48,486 nt of DNA from Betaproteobacteria bacterium (GCA_947482825.1 CANKMT010000039.1:1-48486), one strand, 5' to 3'; numbered from the stretch's first letter, positions 34,242 to 42,780 are shown. Program-made: numbers and translations. The notes: generated by a model not told the origin, from the sequence alone.

Positions 34242-34724
34242 GTGCCCGCCCGCAAAGCGAAACTCGAGCCGCGCCTGCCGCTGTGGTCCCGCCCCGGCTA
34301 TCTCGTGCGTCGTTTGCATCAGCTCAATTTCGCCCTGTGGCTCGAGGAACTCGGGCATGCGAACGTCACCCCGGTGCAGTACGGCGTGCTCACCGCCCTG
34401 TCGATCCGCGGCGAGCAGGACCAGACCACGCTCGCCGACGAGGTCGGCATCGACCGCACCAATGTGGCCGAAGTGCTCTCCCGCCTCGAAGTCCGCAAGC
34501 TCGTCCGGCGCAAGGAGAACCCCGCCGACCGCCGCGCGCGCCTGGCTTCGCTCACGCCCAAGGGCCGCGCCCTGATGACCAGCCTTTTCCCCGCCATGCA
34601 GCGCTCGCAGGACCGCCTGCTCGCCCCGCTCACGCAGAAGGAGCGCGACCTCTTCATGGCCACGCTGGTGCGGCTGATCGAGGCCAACAATGAGTATGGG
34701 CGCGCCACGTTACGCTCGGACTAG
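34242..34724 (+). CDS. MarR-family transcriptional regulator
   Basis: A 160-residue MarR-type regulator. The winged helix is at about residues 45-110: PVQYGVLTALSIRGEQDQTTLADEVG (in parts), the recognition helix DRTNVAEVLSRLEVRKLV and the wing RKENPADRRARLASLTPKG. Such regulators respond to aromatic acids or acyl-CoAs. The start is a GTG at 34242, 12 bases after the SDR stop. It may control the divergent oxygenase operon, the SDR, or the convergent Rieske dioxygenase genes. Confidence 0.93.
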   Translation: MPARKAKLEPRLPLWSRPGYLVRRLHQLNFALWLEELGHANVTPVQYGVLTALSIRGEQDQTTLADEVGIDRTNVAEVLSRLEVRKLVRRKENPADRRARLASLTPKGRALMTSLFPAMQRSQDRLLAPLTQKERDLFMATLVRLIEANNEYGRATLRSD

Positions 34725-34732
34725 ACCGCGCA

Positions 34733-35281
34733 TCAGACGGGATAGACCAGGTCGTTGGCAATCAGCACCGTGTCGTAGATGCACTGGCGCTCGCGGATCA
34801 GCAAGCGTCCTTTCTCGCGCACGAAGGTGTCGTAATAGCGGCCCGACTGGTGGATCGTGGTCGGCCCGTCGACCAGCGTTTGCAGCAGCAGGTAATTCGA
34901 CTGGGCCTTGATCAGGCTCCCGTCGCCCAGCCCCAAGTCCGGCCCTTCCACCGAAATCACCTGCACGTTGCTCGTGAAGTGCTGCATGTAGCGCGGCGCG
35001 AACATCTGCGTGTGCATGATCGCAAATGCGCGGTCGCGGATCATGCCGCGGCCCTCGGCGTACACCAGGCCGACGCGCAGACCGGCATCGGCGTTTTCGC
35101 GCGCGGTGATCCGGTACAGCGAATCCTCGGCGAAGAAATCGACCCATTGGTCCAGCGCCCCGCGGTCGAGCATGTTGCAGTACTCGGTGTGGAATTCCTC
35201 GATTTCAAAGCGCAGTTCGCGCACGCTTTTCGCGTCCACCGCCTGCATGTCGTAGCCCGCATACATGGTCAGTTCGCCCAA
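34733..35281 (-). CDS. Aromatic-ring-hydroxylating dioxygenase, beta subunit
   Basis: A 182-residue small subunit with the SnoaL/NTF2-like fold, structural in alpha3beta3 dioxygenases. LRFEIEEFHTEYCNMLDRGALDQWVDFF, ITARENADAG and IDTVLIANDLVYPV-like ends (CIYDTVLIANDLVYPV) are characteristic. The ATG at 35281 is used; an ATG six codons in (MYAGYD) is an alternative. It is the last gene of the ferredoxin-reductase-alpha-beta order and lies 19 bases after the alpha stop. Confidence 0.92.
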   Translation of the reverse strand: MGELTMYAGYDMQAVDAKSVRELRFEIEEFHTEYCNMLDRGALDQWVDFFAEDSLYRITARENADAGLRVGLVYAEGRGMIRDRAFAIMHTQMFAPRYMQHFTSNVQVISVEGPDLGLGDGSLIKAQSNYLLLQTLVDGPTTIHQSGRYYDTFVREKGRLLIRERQCIYDTVLIANDLVYPV

Positions 35282-35300
35282 ATGGCCAGAGTACTGCGTT

Positions 35301-36602
35301 TCAAAGTCCCATCTCCTCGCGGTAGTACGCGTACATGCCGCGGATCGCCGCCTCGTCGATCACCGAGTTCGTGCTGCCCGTGGACGTCCCGCCGAGCTTG
35401 AGGACTCCGCGCTCCGAGGGAGAGCGGCGCACGCCTTCCTGCAGGAACTTGATCGCCTCGTTGTCTTCCAGGCCGAGGAACCCTGAGGGCCCCATGAGGT
35501 TGCCCTGGCGCAGGCGGTGGCGCGTCATCTCCTCGTCGTCGGTGTCGTATCCGAACATCGTCCACAGCATGATCTGGCTGTGCGGCCCGTTCGGCACGAT
35601 GTGGCGGATGCCCAGCGTGTTGAGTTCCCGCTGCACGATGAAATTCGGCCAGATCGTCTGCATGGTCACCGACCAGGGCGAGTCGAACTCGCGCACGTAG
35701 TCCAGGAATCTTCCGTCGGCCAGCTTGAAGTCCTCGCGGTAGGCGCGCATTTCCTTCTTGACCTCGTCGTCGAGCGCCGTCGCCACGTTGTCGGGTTTGG
35801 CCGAGGCCAGCGTGCCGTGCCGCCCCTTGGGGTCCGCGATCATGCCGTTCTTGCTGCCGGCCACCATCAGCCCGAACGTGACGAGGAACGAATGCAGCAG
35901 CGTCGCGTGGTACGGGTCCTTGAGGTTCTCGTGGTAGAGCTTCCAGTTGCCCGGCAACTCGTTTCGGTAGTAGCCGAGGATCTTCAGCTTGCGGTCCTTG
36001 AAGACGACGTTGAAGTCCTTGAGGATCTCCGGCGACAGGTACGCCTCGATCGGCTCCATGTCCTCGGCAAACGACGCGAACACGACACCGTGGAGCACGG
36101 TCACCTTGAGCTTCGTCAGGTTGTGGTCGGCATTCTTGAAATCCTTTGGCATGCCGCCGCCCTCGCCCTTCACGCCGCGCTTGAAGGGGATGCCCTGAAG
36201 GTTGCCGACGAGGTCGTAGGACCAGCTGTGGTACGGGCACACGAATTCCTTGGCGTTGCCCAGAGGCTGGCGGCAAAACTCCACCCCGCGGTGGGCGCAG
36301 CGGTTCTCGAACACATGCACCGTGCCGTCGGTGTTGCGCGACACAACGACCGGCGTCGGCCCGACGAACGAGCGCTTGTAGTCGCCCGGATTCGGGATCT
36401 CGGCCTCCAGCGCCACGAAATTCCAGGTGCGGCCGTGGAAGATGCGCTCGACCTCGCGCTCGTAGATCTCGGGGCTGGTGTAGATCCAGTCCGGCACCGT
36501 GGTGAGGCCCTCGGCGGGCCACTTGAATTCATGCCCTTCCTCGCGCGGCTTCTCCTTGGCGAAGCTGCCGGTCTGGCCGATGACTGTGTTTGCGCTGAAC
36601 AT
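35301..36602 (-). CDS. Rieske non-heme iron dioxygenase, alpha subunit
   Basis: A 433-residue large subunit. The Rieske cluster is bound by Cys102, His104 (NRCAHRG) and Cys122, His125 (CPYHSW). The mononuclear iron site is in NLKDPYHATLLHSF: His232 and His237, with Asp229 as the bridging Asp. An LGGTSTGSTNSVIDEAAIRG block lies near the end. The enzyme adds O2 to an aromatic ring to give a cis-diol or performs a monooxygenation. The ATG at 36602 has AGGAG 8 bases upstream; the open frame further upstream is antisense extension. Substrate unknown. Confidence 0.95.
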   Translation of the reverse strand: MFSANTVIGQTGSFAKEKPREEGHEFKWPAEGLTTVPDWIYTSPEIYEREVERIFHGRTWNFVALEAEIPNPGDYKRSFVGPTPVVVSRNTDGTVHVFENRCAHRGVEFCRQPLGNAKEFVCPYHSWSYDLVGNLQGIPFKRGVKGEGGGMPKDFKNADHNLTKLKVTVLHGVVFASFAEDMEPIEAYLSPEILKDFNVVFKDRKLKILGYYRNELPGNWKLYHENLKDPYHATLLHSFLVTFGLMVAGSKNGMIADPKGRHGTLASAKPDNVATALDDEVKKEMRAYREDFKLADGRFLDYVREFDSPWSVTMQTIWPNFIVQRELNTLGIRHIVPNGPHSQIMLWTMFGYDTDDEEMTRHRLRQGNLMGPSGFLGLEDNEAIKFLQEGVRRSPSERGVLKLGGTSTGSTNSVIDEAAIRGMYAYYREEMGL

Positions 36603-36622
36603 GGGATTACTCCTGAATTCGC

Positions 36623-37912
36623 CTAGACGGCCGCGGCCGCGTCGTGGGTTGCAATCGGCCGATCGGCGCGCCCGGCAAGGTCCTTGAGCTTTCTTGAAGC
36701 ATCCGACAGGACGCCCGCGTCCACGGGCGTGTGTGATTCGATGAGCTTGCGGGCAAACCGGATCTCGCCGCCCGCGTTGAAAGCCGTTGCGCAGACTATC
36801 CGTGCATCCACCACCGAGAATGCCATCGCCCGCCCTGAAGCCGGGTCGCCCCGCCAAACGGTCACGGCGCCCGGTTGCGCCATGCCCACCATCTGGATGT
36901 TGACGCCGTGCTGGTCGGACCAGAACCACGGCACTTCAGCATACGCCACGGGCGGGCCGATCACATTCTTCGCGACCGCGATCGCCTGGTTCTGCGCGTT
37001 CTGCCACGACTCCAGGCGCACGCGCCGCCCGAGCAGCGGGTTGTAGTGGCTGGTCACGTCGCCGGCGGCCCAGACGCCCTCGACGCTGGTGCGGCCGAAC
37101 TCGTCGGTGACCACGCCATCGGCTGACTCGGCGCCGGCACCCTCGGCGATTTCGGTGTTAGGGATGATCCCGATGCCGATCACGACGACGTCGGCGGGCA
37201 ATTCGGCGCCGTCGGAAAGGCCCACGGCCGTAACACGCCGGTTCGCGTTGCCATTGCCATTCGCGCTGCCGACGAGCGCCGAAACGCCTGCGCCCAGCCT
37301 GAACTCGACGCCCTGTTCGCGATGCAGCCTCTCGACCGCGGCGGCGATGTCGGCCGGCAGCGCGCGCTCGAGCAAAGCCGGCTGGCGTTCGACCACGGTG
37401 ACCGAAAGGCCGAGCTTCGAAGCGGAGGACGCCACTTCAAGGCCGATGAAGCCGCCGCCGATCACGACCACGCGCTTGCCCGGGACCAGGTCCCTGGTAA
37501 GGCGCTTCGCGTCATCGATCGTGCGCAGGTAGTGCACGCCACCGAGCGTGTCGTCCACGCCGATGAGCGGGCGCACGCGGCTGCCTGTCGCAAGGATGAG
37601 CTGGCCGTAATCGAGCCGCGTGCCGTCCGAGAACATCACGCTGCGGCTGCCCGGGGCGATGGCCTCGGCGCGAACGCCGCAGATGAGCTCGACGTCCTTT
37701 GCGCGCCACTGTTCGCGCGGATGGATGTAAGTCGACTCCGGCGCGGCTGCGCCAAGCAAGACTTCCTTGGATAGCGCGGGGCGCTCGTAAGGCGGTTCCA
37801 TCTCGTCGCCGACCAGCGTGACCGGCCCGGTGAAGCCTGCGACTCGCAATGCCTCAGCCGCGCGGCCCCCGGCCTGGCCGGCGCCGATGATGAGGATGCG
37901 AGAGGAGGACAT
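36623..37912 (-). CDS. FAD-dependent ferredoxin reductase
   Basis: A 429-residue NADH:ferredoxin reductase of the BphA4/RhlB type, feeding electrons to the Rieske ferredoxin. FAD binding is ILIIGAGQAGGRAAEAL at the N-terminus, NAD binding is RVVVIGGGFIGLEVAS at about 150, and the second FAD motif is SVEGVWAAGDV. A short Gly/Asn-rich loop (GSANGNGNANRR) at about 240 is an unusual insertion. The start ATG at 37912 is 8 bases after the ferredoxin stop. Confidence 0.93.
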   Translation of the reverse strand: MSSSRILIIGAGQAGGRAAEALRVAGFTGPVTLVGDEMEPPYERPALSKEVLLGAAAPESTYIHPREQWRAKDVELICGVRAEAIAPGSRSVMFSDGTRLDYGQLILATGSRVRPLIGVDDTLGGVHYLRTIDDAKRLTRDLVPGKRVVVIGGGFIGLEVASSASKLGLSVTVVERQPALLERALPADIAAAVERLHREQGVEFRLGAGVSALVGSANGNGNANRRVTAVGLSDGAELPADVVVIGIGIIPNTEIAEGAGAESADGVVTDEFGRTSVEGVWAAGDVTSHYNPLLGRRVRLESWQNAQNQAIAVAKNVIGPPVAYAEVPWFWSDQHGVNIQMVGMAQPGAVTVWRGDPASGRAMAFSVVDARIVCATAFNAGGEIRFARKLIESHTPVDAGVLSDASRKLKDLAGRADRPIATHDAAAAV

Positions 37913-37920
37913 CGAAGCGA

Positions 37921-38232
37921 TCAGTCGGGAAGTTCGACGAGGATCTTGCCCCCGTCGACCTTGACCGGGTAGACCTTGACCGGCTCGGTCACCGGCGCGC
38001 ACATCGCGTTGCCGGAAGTGAGCTCGAACTTGCCCTGGTGCAGCGGGCATTCGATGCAGCCGTCCTCGACGTAACCATCCGACAGCAGCGCGTACTGGTG
38101 GGTGCAGACGTTGTCCAGCGCATGGAGCGCGCCGGCCGCGCGGAGGATCGCGATCTGCACCTTGCCCACCGTGACGCCGAGCGCCTCGTCATCGCCGAGC
38201 GCGCCCTCTTCGGCCACCGCATGCCATCCCAT
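37921..38232 (-). CDS. Rieske-type ferredoxin
   Basis: A 103-residue soluble Rieske ferredoxin, the electron shuttle between the reductase and the dioxygenase. Ligands are Cys43, His45 (NVCTHQYALL) and Cys62, His65 (ECPLHQGKFEL). The length is typical. It is the first gene of the four-gene dioxygenase operon; the promoter should lie in the 48 bases between it and the truncated EamA gene. Confidence 0.94.
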   Translation of the reverse strand: MGWHAVAEEGALGDDEALGVTVGKVQIAILRAAGALHALDNVCTHQYALLSDGYVEDGCIECPLHQGKFELTSGNAMCAPVTEPVKVYPVKVDGGKILVELPD

Positions 38233-38280
38233 TTCGACCCCCGATCCGGCCCCGGAAATATTGCTCAGTGTACCCCGTAT

Positions 38281-38703
38281 TCAGAAGCGCAGCGAAAACA
38301 ACCCGGCGAGCACGCAGGCGGTGGCGAACAGGCGCCGGCCGGTGAACCGTTCGCCAAGGAACAACGCCCCGATGATCGCCACGAAGATGACCGAGGTCTC
38401 GCGCAAGCAGGCCACCAGCGCGACCGGCGCCTGCGTCATCGCCCAGAGCGCAATCGCATACGAGCCAGTGGTGCAGACCGCGCCGACCGCCATTCGCTTC
38501 CAGTTGGCGGCGAGGTAACGCGGCACTTCCTTGCCGCGCCGCAGCCCACCATACAGGTAGAGCACCACCCCGTTGGCCGCGAAGAACCACATCGTGTACG
38601 CCACCGGGCTGCCGGAGGCGCGAGCGCCTTTGGCATCGACCAGCGTGTAGAGCGCGATGATCGCGGCATTGGCGAGCGCGAAGGCCAGCGCCCGCCTGAA
38701 GGC
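38281..38703 (-). pseudogene. EamA/DMT transporter, N-terminal half missing
   Basis: About 140 residues match the C-terminal five-helix half of an EamA/DMT exporter: FALANAAIIALYTLVDAKGAR, AYTMWFFAANGVVLYLYGG, then ACLRETSVIFVAIIGALFLGE. The family needs ten helices (about 290 residues). Upstream of about 38703 the frame remains open to 38883 but encodes Arg/Ser/Thr-rich sequence that is antisense to a helicase fragment. The gene was therefore cut at its 5' side by a rearrangement. Confidence 0.8.
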
Positions 38704-38709
38704 CCCCGG

Positions 38710-39436
38710 GTCGGCGGCGGGCCCCGAACACCCGCACACCCACGAGATCCGTCCTGTCGTGTTTGACCACGCGCTCACAGTCGGCCGCGACGATGTCGTC
38801 CTCGCGCACCTGAACCATCGCCTCGTCCAGATGTGTCTGCAGTTGTTACGTGCCGAGGTGTGGGCCATAGCGGGCAGCCGCAAGCTTCACCGCATTACCG
38901 CCAGAGTGATCCCGAACAACATGGCGGAAGTGCCGGTCGCCGTTGCCCACGGAAGGCTGGTTGTTCTCGGCGGGGACAACTAACGGTTGCATGAGGAGCT
39001 CATCTTTGCGGGGGGCGAACTGCGCGAGGGACGATTCACGCGTATCCAGCAGGTGGGCCGGCTCGAACAGCTTCTGGCAGCGGGTAGCGATCAAGCCGTA
39101 TCGACATCAATGCAGGAGCGTTTGCGCGGTTTGTGGCCCGAGCATCGCGCCAATCTATTGCGCGCACTCGAAGCCCGGAGCGACGATCGCACGAAGACCC
39201 TTCAGAACCGGCTCGATGAACGCGCCGGCAAGGAGATTGCGGCGATGCATTCGGTGCTTGAGGATCTCGGCGAGCGAATCGCCGCGCAACTGAGAGAGAT
39301 CGATCCTCAGCTCGAGCTGTTTTCGATCCCGGAAAAGGAGCAGTTCGAACGCGATCGCGGATCACTCCAGCGTCGACTGGCGGAACTGCCTGAAGAGGTC
39401 ACTGGAGGTAAGCATTGCGCGGCATGCACTTGTTAA
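38710..39436 (+). pseudogene. Helicase C-terminal fragment, DISARM DrmD-like, nonsense-interrupted
   Basis: One frame encodes IRPVVFDHALTVGRDDVVLAH, then HRLVQMCLQLLRAEVW, VPVAVAHGRLVVLGGDN, an in-frame TAA at 38981, and RLHEELIFAGGELREGRF, ending in LELFSIPEKEQFERDRGSL. From memory these blocks match the C-terminal domain of the SNF2-like helicase DrmD of DISARM defence systems. All helicase motifs are missing, the frame has a stop, and the tail diverges after about 39405, so the gene is dead. The 5' break coincides with the EamA break. Confidence 0.65.
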
Positions 39437-39463
39437 TGTACACTGTACTTTATAAGGTGCAGG

Positions 39464-39820
39464 ATGCCAGAGACCCCGCAGGCGCAGAAAATCCCGCTGG
39501 TTTTTTTCAGCACGTCGGCCGGAAATGAGCCCGTGCGGGACTGGCTGAAGGACTTGCCGGAAGCGGAGCGCCGCGCCATTGGCAAAGACCTGTTACGAGC
39601 TCAATGGCGCTGGCCCGTGGGTATGCCACTGTGCCGTCCGATGGGAAGCGGCCTGTGGGAAATCCGCACGGACCTTCCGACGAAACGGACGGCGCGTGTG
39701 CTGCTTTGCATTTACCGGAAGCACCTGGTTGCGCTGCACGGGTTGATCAAGAAAACCCGTATAACGCCGGATGAGGATTTGGAATTGGCACGCAAACGCA
39801 AGAAGGAGTTGGAGCGATGA
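39464..39820 (+). CDS. HigB/Gp49-like RelE-superfamily toxin
   Basis: A 118-residue protein of the phage-derived Gp49-like family (HigB type). LVFFSTSAGNEPVRDWLKDLPEAERRAIGKDL, GSGLWEIRTDLPTKRTARVLLCIY and LVALHGLIKKTRITPDEDLELARKRKKEL (in parts) are the family strands. Such toxins cleave mRNA on the ribosome. Just upstream is TGTACACTGTACTTTATAAGG, an AT-rich promoter with a TGTACA palindrome. The antitoxin start overlaps its stop by four bases (ATGA). Confidence 0.9.
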   Translation: MPETPQAQKIPLVFFSTSAGNEPVRDWLKDLPEAERRAIGKDLLRAQWRWPVGMPLCRPMGSGLWEIRTDLPTKRTARVLLCIYRKHLVALHGLIKKTRITPDEDLELARKRKKELER

Positions 39821-40095
39821 GCAAGAAACATTTGGGTTCAAGCATCGATGATTTTCTCAAGGACGAAGGCGTCTTCGAGGAAGCACAGGTACAGGCGGTC
39901 AAGGAGGTCGTTGCCTGGCAGCTTGCACAGGCCATGGAACAAAAGAAAATCTCGAAAAACAAAATGGCCACAATGCTCAAGACAAGCCGCTCGCAGGTTG
40001 ACCGGCTGCTGGACGCTAAAGACGACATTACACTCTCCAGCTTGCAGCGAGCGGCCGCGATCGTCGGGCGCCGCGTTTCAATTGAGCTGGTGTAG
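39817..40095 (+). CDS. XRE-family antitoxin (HigA-like)
   Basis: A 92-residue helix-turn-helix protein. The Xre domain is at about 45-88: KKISKNKMATMLKTSRSQVDRLLD, then TLSSLQRAAAIVGRRVSIEL. It should bind the toxin and repress the pair. The toxin-first order is typical of HigBA. The codons are less GC-rich than those of the chromosomal neighbours, suggesting acquisition with the island. Confidence 0.9.
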   Translation: MSKKHLGSSIDDFLKDEGVFEEAQVQAVKEVVAWQLAQAMEQKKISKNKMATMLKTSRSQVDRLLDAKDDITLSSLQRAAAIVGRRVSIELV

Positions 40096-40260
40096 ACGAC
40101 CGCAAAGCAGGGGGACCGTTCTCGCTCGGGAAATGGGCATTTTCGATACGATGCGATTCCTGAACCAGTTCAGCAGCGGATCGGGTGACTACACGAGCAA
40201 CCGCGACCAGTTGGCGGTAGTGCCGATTGCCGTTGCACACGGGCACCTGGCGAAATAGTC
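40096..40260 (+). pseudogene. Composite gene remnants
   Basis: The frame from about 40117 reads AREMGIFDTMRFLNQFSSGSGDY and then VVPIAVAHGHLAK to a stop at 40258. The first part looks like an internal piece of a real protein that I cannot name. The second resembles VPVAVAHGRLVV in the helicase fragment at 38931. No start with a ribosome site was seen, so it is probably debris. Confidence 0.35.
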
Positions 40261-40431
40261 ATGTCGATCGCCCGCCACCACATTGAATGGCAGAAATTGG
40301 TGGAGGTGTCGGGGCAAGCCCTCCCGCCCGGGCTGGACGTGCGTGTGCCCGAGCACAACGAAATCCTGCGCCCGACCTCGGTACTGAAATCGCCTGAAGA
40401 AGCGCAGCCACGCTTGCTCTTCAGCGCATAG
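40261..40431 (+). pseudogene. N-terminal fragment, possibly DISARM methylase (DrmMI-like)
   Basis: ATG at 40261 opens a 56-codon frame: MSIARHHIEWQKLVEVSG, LPPGLDVRVPEHNEILRPTS, then a stop after QPRLLFSA. From memory the opening matches the start of large methyltransferases encoded next to DrmD helicases. The expected protein is over 1000 residues, and the step after LVEVSG looks like an internal deletion. It supports a deleted DISARM locus, but the identification rests on recall of a short motif. Confidence 0.4.
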
Positions 40432-40660
40432 CCGCATCCTCATAGGTGATTCGTTGAGAGCGAGGCACCTGCCTTGACTGCGCATCGAAGTGGCCTCCGG
40501 TAGCGGCATCGAAGACGGTTTCGTTGGACCTGCTAGGTTGTCCTTTGTCCAGGGAGGCGAGCACGTCGATGAAGCCTTCTCTCGGCAACAGGAAAGCCGC
40601 CGCAAAAGCGTTGGCACGCTTCTCAATCAGCTCCGCCGCGTTGTCGACAGAAGTCACCGT
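40421..40660 (-). pseudogene. ImmA/IrrE-type metallopeptidase fragment
   Basis: On the minus strand the frame encodes SVDNAAELIEKRANAFAAAF, LLPREGFIDVLASLDKGQPS and RSQRITYEDAAMR. This is the region after the HEXXH zinc motif in ImmA/IrrE (DUF955) proteins, which cleave phage-type repressors. The zinc motif and the N-terminal helix-turn-helix are absent, and the 3' part is cut after EDAAM. It is therefore a remnant. Confidence 0.55.
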
Positions 40661-40693
40661 TGTACTTTTATACCTTACCAAAGATTAAATATA

Positions 40694-40729
40694 TACTTTA
40701 TTATAGTATAATATCGTACTTTAATAAAG
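40694..40729. promoter_or_regulatory. Promoter/operator region of the fic gene
   Basis: An AT-rich stretch has an inverted repeat, CTTTATTA at 40696-40703 and TAATAAAG at 40722-40729, around TATAAT at 40707-40712, a plausible -10 element. TACTTTA occurs twice (40694 and 40717). The repeats flank the likely transcription start, as expected for autoregulation by the C-terminal winged helix of the Fic protein. Confidence 0.5.
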
Positions 40730-40737
40730 GACAAATA

Positions 40738-41862
40738 ATGATTTTTACGCTTACATCATTGCCGGACGATTTCAAGCAGGTCGTAGCAAGGATCATGGAG
40801 CTAAGGAAAGAGCTGGGATTTGCGACCAGCGACAACATGAATCGTTGGTGGGGCCCTTTGGCAAGAATGGCGGCCGCCAGAGCAATGGTGGGAAGCAACT
40901 CGATAGAAGGCATCAACGTGACCCTGGATGATGCCGTCGCCGTTATAGATGGCGAGGCGCCCGCCACGGCCCAGGAGGAAGACAAGGCGGCGCTACAGGG
41001 ATACTGGAACGCAATGACCTACATCGTGCAGCTTTCCAAAGACCCTGCGTATGTTCATAACGAAAACACGATCAAGAGTCTGCATTTCATGATGCTCGGA
41101 TATGACTTGGGGAAGAACCCCGGGCGTTGGCGACCAGGCGGTATTCATGTCACCAATACAGCGACAAACACGGTCGTTTATGAAGGGCCGGACGTGGACC
41201 TGGTTCCACAACTCATGGGTGAATTGACAGCCTTTCTTAATCAGCCGGAAGCACAGCCATTGATCAAAGCGGCCATGGCGCATCTGAACCTGGCAATGAT
41301 CCATCCTTTTTCAGATGGCAATGGCCGCATGGCCAGGGCGCTGCAAACAATGGTGCTGTCACGGGAAGGAATTCTTGACCCGCGCTTTTCCAGCATCGAG
41401 GAATATATCGGCTATAACTCGGCCGCTTATTACGCTGTGCTCGCCGAAGTAGGCCAGGGCGCCTGGCATCCGAAGCGCGATCCATTGCCCTGGATCAGAT
41501 TTTGTCTGACCGCGCATTACCGGCAAGCAGACAATCTTCTGCGCAGGCTGTCCGATATGGGTCGTCTCTGGAAAGCCCTGGAGGATGAAGTCAAGCGCAG
41601 AAAAATTCATGAAAGGGTTGTGAATGCTCTTGTCGATGCTGCAATAGGATTAAGAGTTAAAAATCCGACCTATCGCAATCTCGCAGGAATATCCAACCAA
41701 ACTGCCAAATATGATCTCAAGAGATTGGCGGACGAAGGATTGCTGGTCCCTAAGGGTGAGAAAAAAGGTCGTTACTACATGGCTGGCGAAATGGTTAAGC
41801 AACTCAGGAATGAAACCCGCTCAAAACGTCGAATCACGGATCCATTCGAAGAGCAGGGCTGA
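40738..41862 (+). CDS. Fic-domain protein, class II autoinhibited
   Basis: A 374-residue Fic protein, which usually transfers AMP from ATP to target proteins. The catalytic motif HPFSDGNGRMAR is at 189-200, intact. The N-terminal inhibitory helix has SNSIEG (53-58), matching [S/T]xxxE[G/N], so activity is self-restrained. A C-terminal winged helix (about 295-350: YRNLAGISNQTAKYDLKRLADEGLL) suggests DNA binding and self-regulation. The ATG at 40738 has AAAGGAC 5 bases upstream. Codon use is AT-richer than the core genes, so it was probably acquired. Confidence 0.94.
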   Translation: MIFTLTSLPDDFKQVVARIMELRKELGFATSDNMNRWWGPLARMAAARAMVGSNSIEGINVTLDDAVAVIDGEAPATAQEEDKAALQGYWNAMTYIVQLSKDPAYVHNENTIKSLHFMMLGYDLGKNPGRWRPGGIHVTNTATNTVVYEGPDVDLVPQLMGELTAFLNQPEAQPLIKAAMAHLNLAMIHPFSDGNGRMARALQTMVLSREGILDPRFSSIEEYIGYNSAAYYAVLAEVGQGAWHPKRDPLPWIRFCLTAHYRQADNLLRRLSDMGRLWKALEDEVKRRKIHERVVNALVDAAIGLRVKNPTYRNLAGISNQTAKYDLKRLADEGLLVPKGEKKGRYYMAGEMVKQLRNETRSKRRITDPFEEQG

Positions 41863-41907
41863 GCGAGCCGAATAGCGTCCCGTGTTATCCCGCGAGACAA
41901 TGCGTGA

Positions 41908-42780
41908 ATGGCACTGAAGCACAAGCCGCTCAAGGGCATCCTGCTGATCACGATCGCGATCGCGACTTTCTCGATCATGGACACGATCGCCAAGTACCTC
42001 TCGCAAAGCTACCCGGTCGGCAGCGTGGTGTGGGCGCGCTATGCAATCAACCTGATCGTGCTGTCTGTGTTCCTCGTTGCCAGCGGCGAAGTGAAGCGAG
42101 TGAAGACCGCGCGCCCGGGGACCCAGGTCGTGCGCGGGCTGATGCTAGGCGCGTCGACCCTGCTCTACTTCACCTCCCTCACCGTGCTGCCGCTGGCAGA
42201 GGCGGCGGCGATCGGGTTCGTGCTGCCGGTGTTCGTGGCGATCCTCGCGGTGCCGATGCTGAATGAACGGATCGACATGCCGCGCATCATCGCAATCTTC
42301 GTCGGGCTCTCAGGCGCGCTGATCGTGGTGCGGCCGGGAACCGCTCTGTTCACCGTGTATGCGCTGCTTCCGGTGGCGATGGCGCTGTGCAACGCCTTCT
42401 ACCAGATCCTCACGCGCAAGATCGCGGGCGTCGAGCATCCGCTGACTTCACTCTTCTACGGGTCGCTGATCGGCACGGTCATGTCGACGACGCTGCTCTC
42501 GGCCGGGGTGGCCATGCCGGTGGGGTGGTTCCACTGGGTGCTGTTCCTTACGCTCGGCGTGCTGGCGACCGTCGGGCACTTCGTCCTGATCCGCGCCTTC
42601 GACTATGCGCCGGCCACGCTGCTTTCGCCTTTCGTCTACACCCAGCTGATCTGGGTGATGCTGTTCGGCTGGTTCATTTTCGGCGACTTCCCGGACGGAT
42701 GGTCGCTCGTGGGCATGGCCGTGATCGTCGCCTCGGGCCTGTACATAGCGAACCGGCAGCGGCTGACGGCGAAGCGGTAA
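41908..42780 (+). CDS. EamA/DMT-family transporter
   Basis: A 290-residue ten-helix drug/metabolite transporter with two EamA repeats (about 10-140 and 150-285). TLLYFTSLTVLPLAEAAAIGFVLPVFVAIL (in parts) and ATLLSPFVYTQLIWVMLFGWFIFGD are repeat signatures. It exports or imports small metabolites; the substrate is unknown. It is intact, unlike the half gene at 38281-38703. The two do not look like recent copies of each other. The ATG at 41908 was chosen for family length. Confidence 0.92.
   Translation: MALKHKPLKGILLITIAIATFSIMDTIAKYLSQSYPVGSVVWARYAINLIVLSVFLVASGEVKRVKTARPGTQVVRGLMLGASTLLYFTSLTVLPLAEAAAIGFVLPVFVAILAVPMLNERIDMPRIIAIFVGLSGALIVVRPGTALFTVYALLPVAMALCNAFYQILTRKIAGVEHPLTSLFYGSLIGTVMSTTLLSAGVAMPVGWFHWVLFLTLGVLATVGHFVLIRAFDYAPATLLSPFVYTQLIWVMLFGWFIFGDFPDGWSLVGMAVIVASGLYIANRQRLTAKR

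Noticed and set aside
40170..40626. Minus-strand open frames that look like a small phosphatase-like protein
   Set aside because: The apparent HTH-x-PGREG pattern lies antisense to the methylase-like fragment and is not continuous with a start or a known fold.
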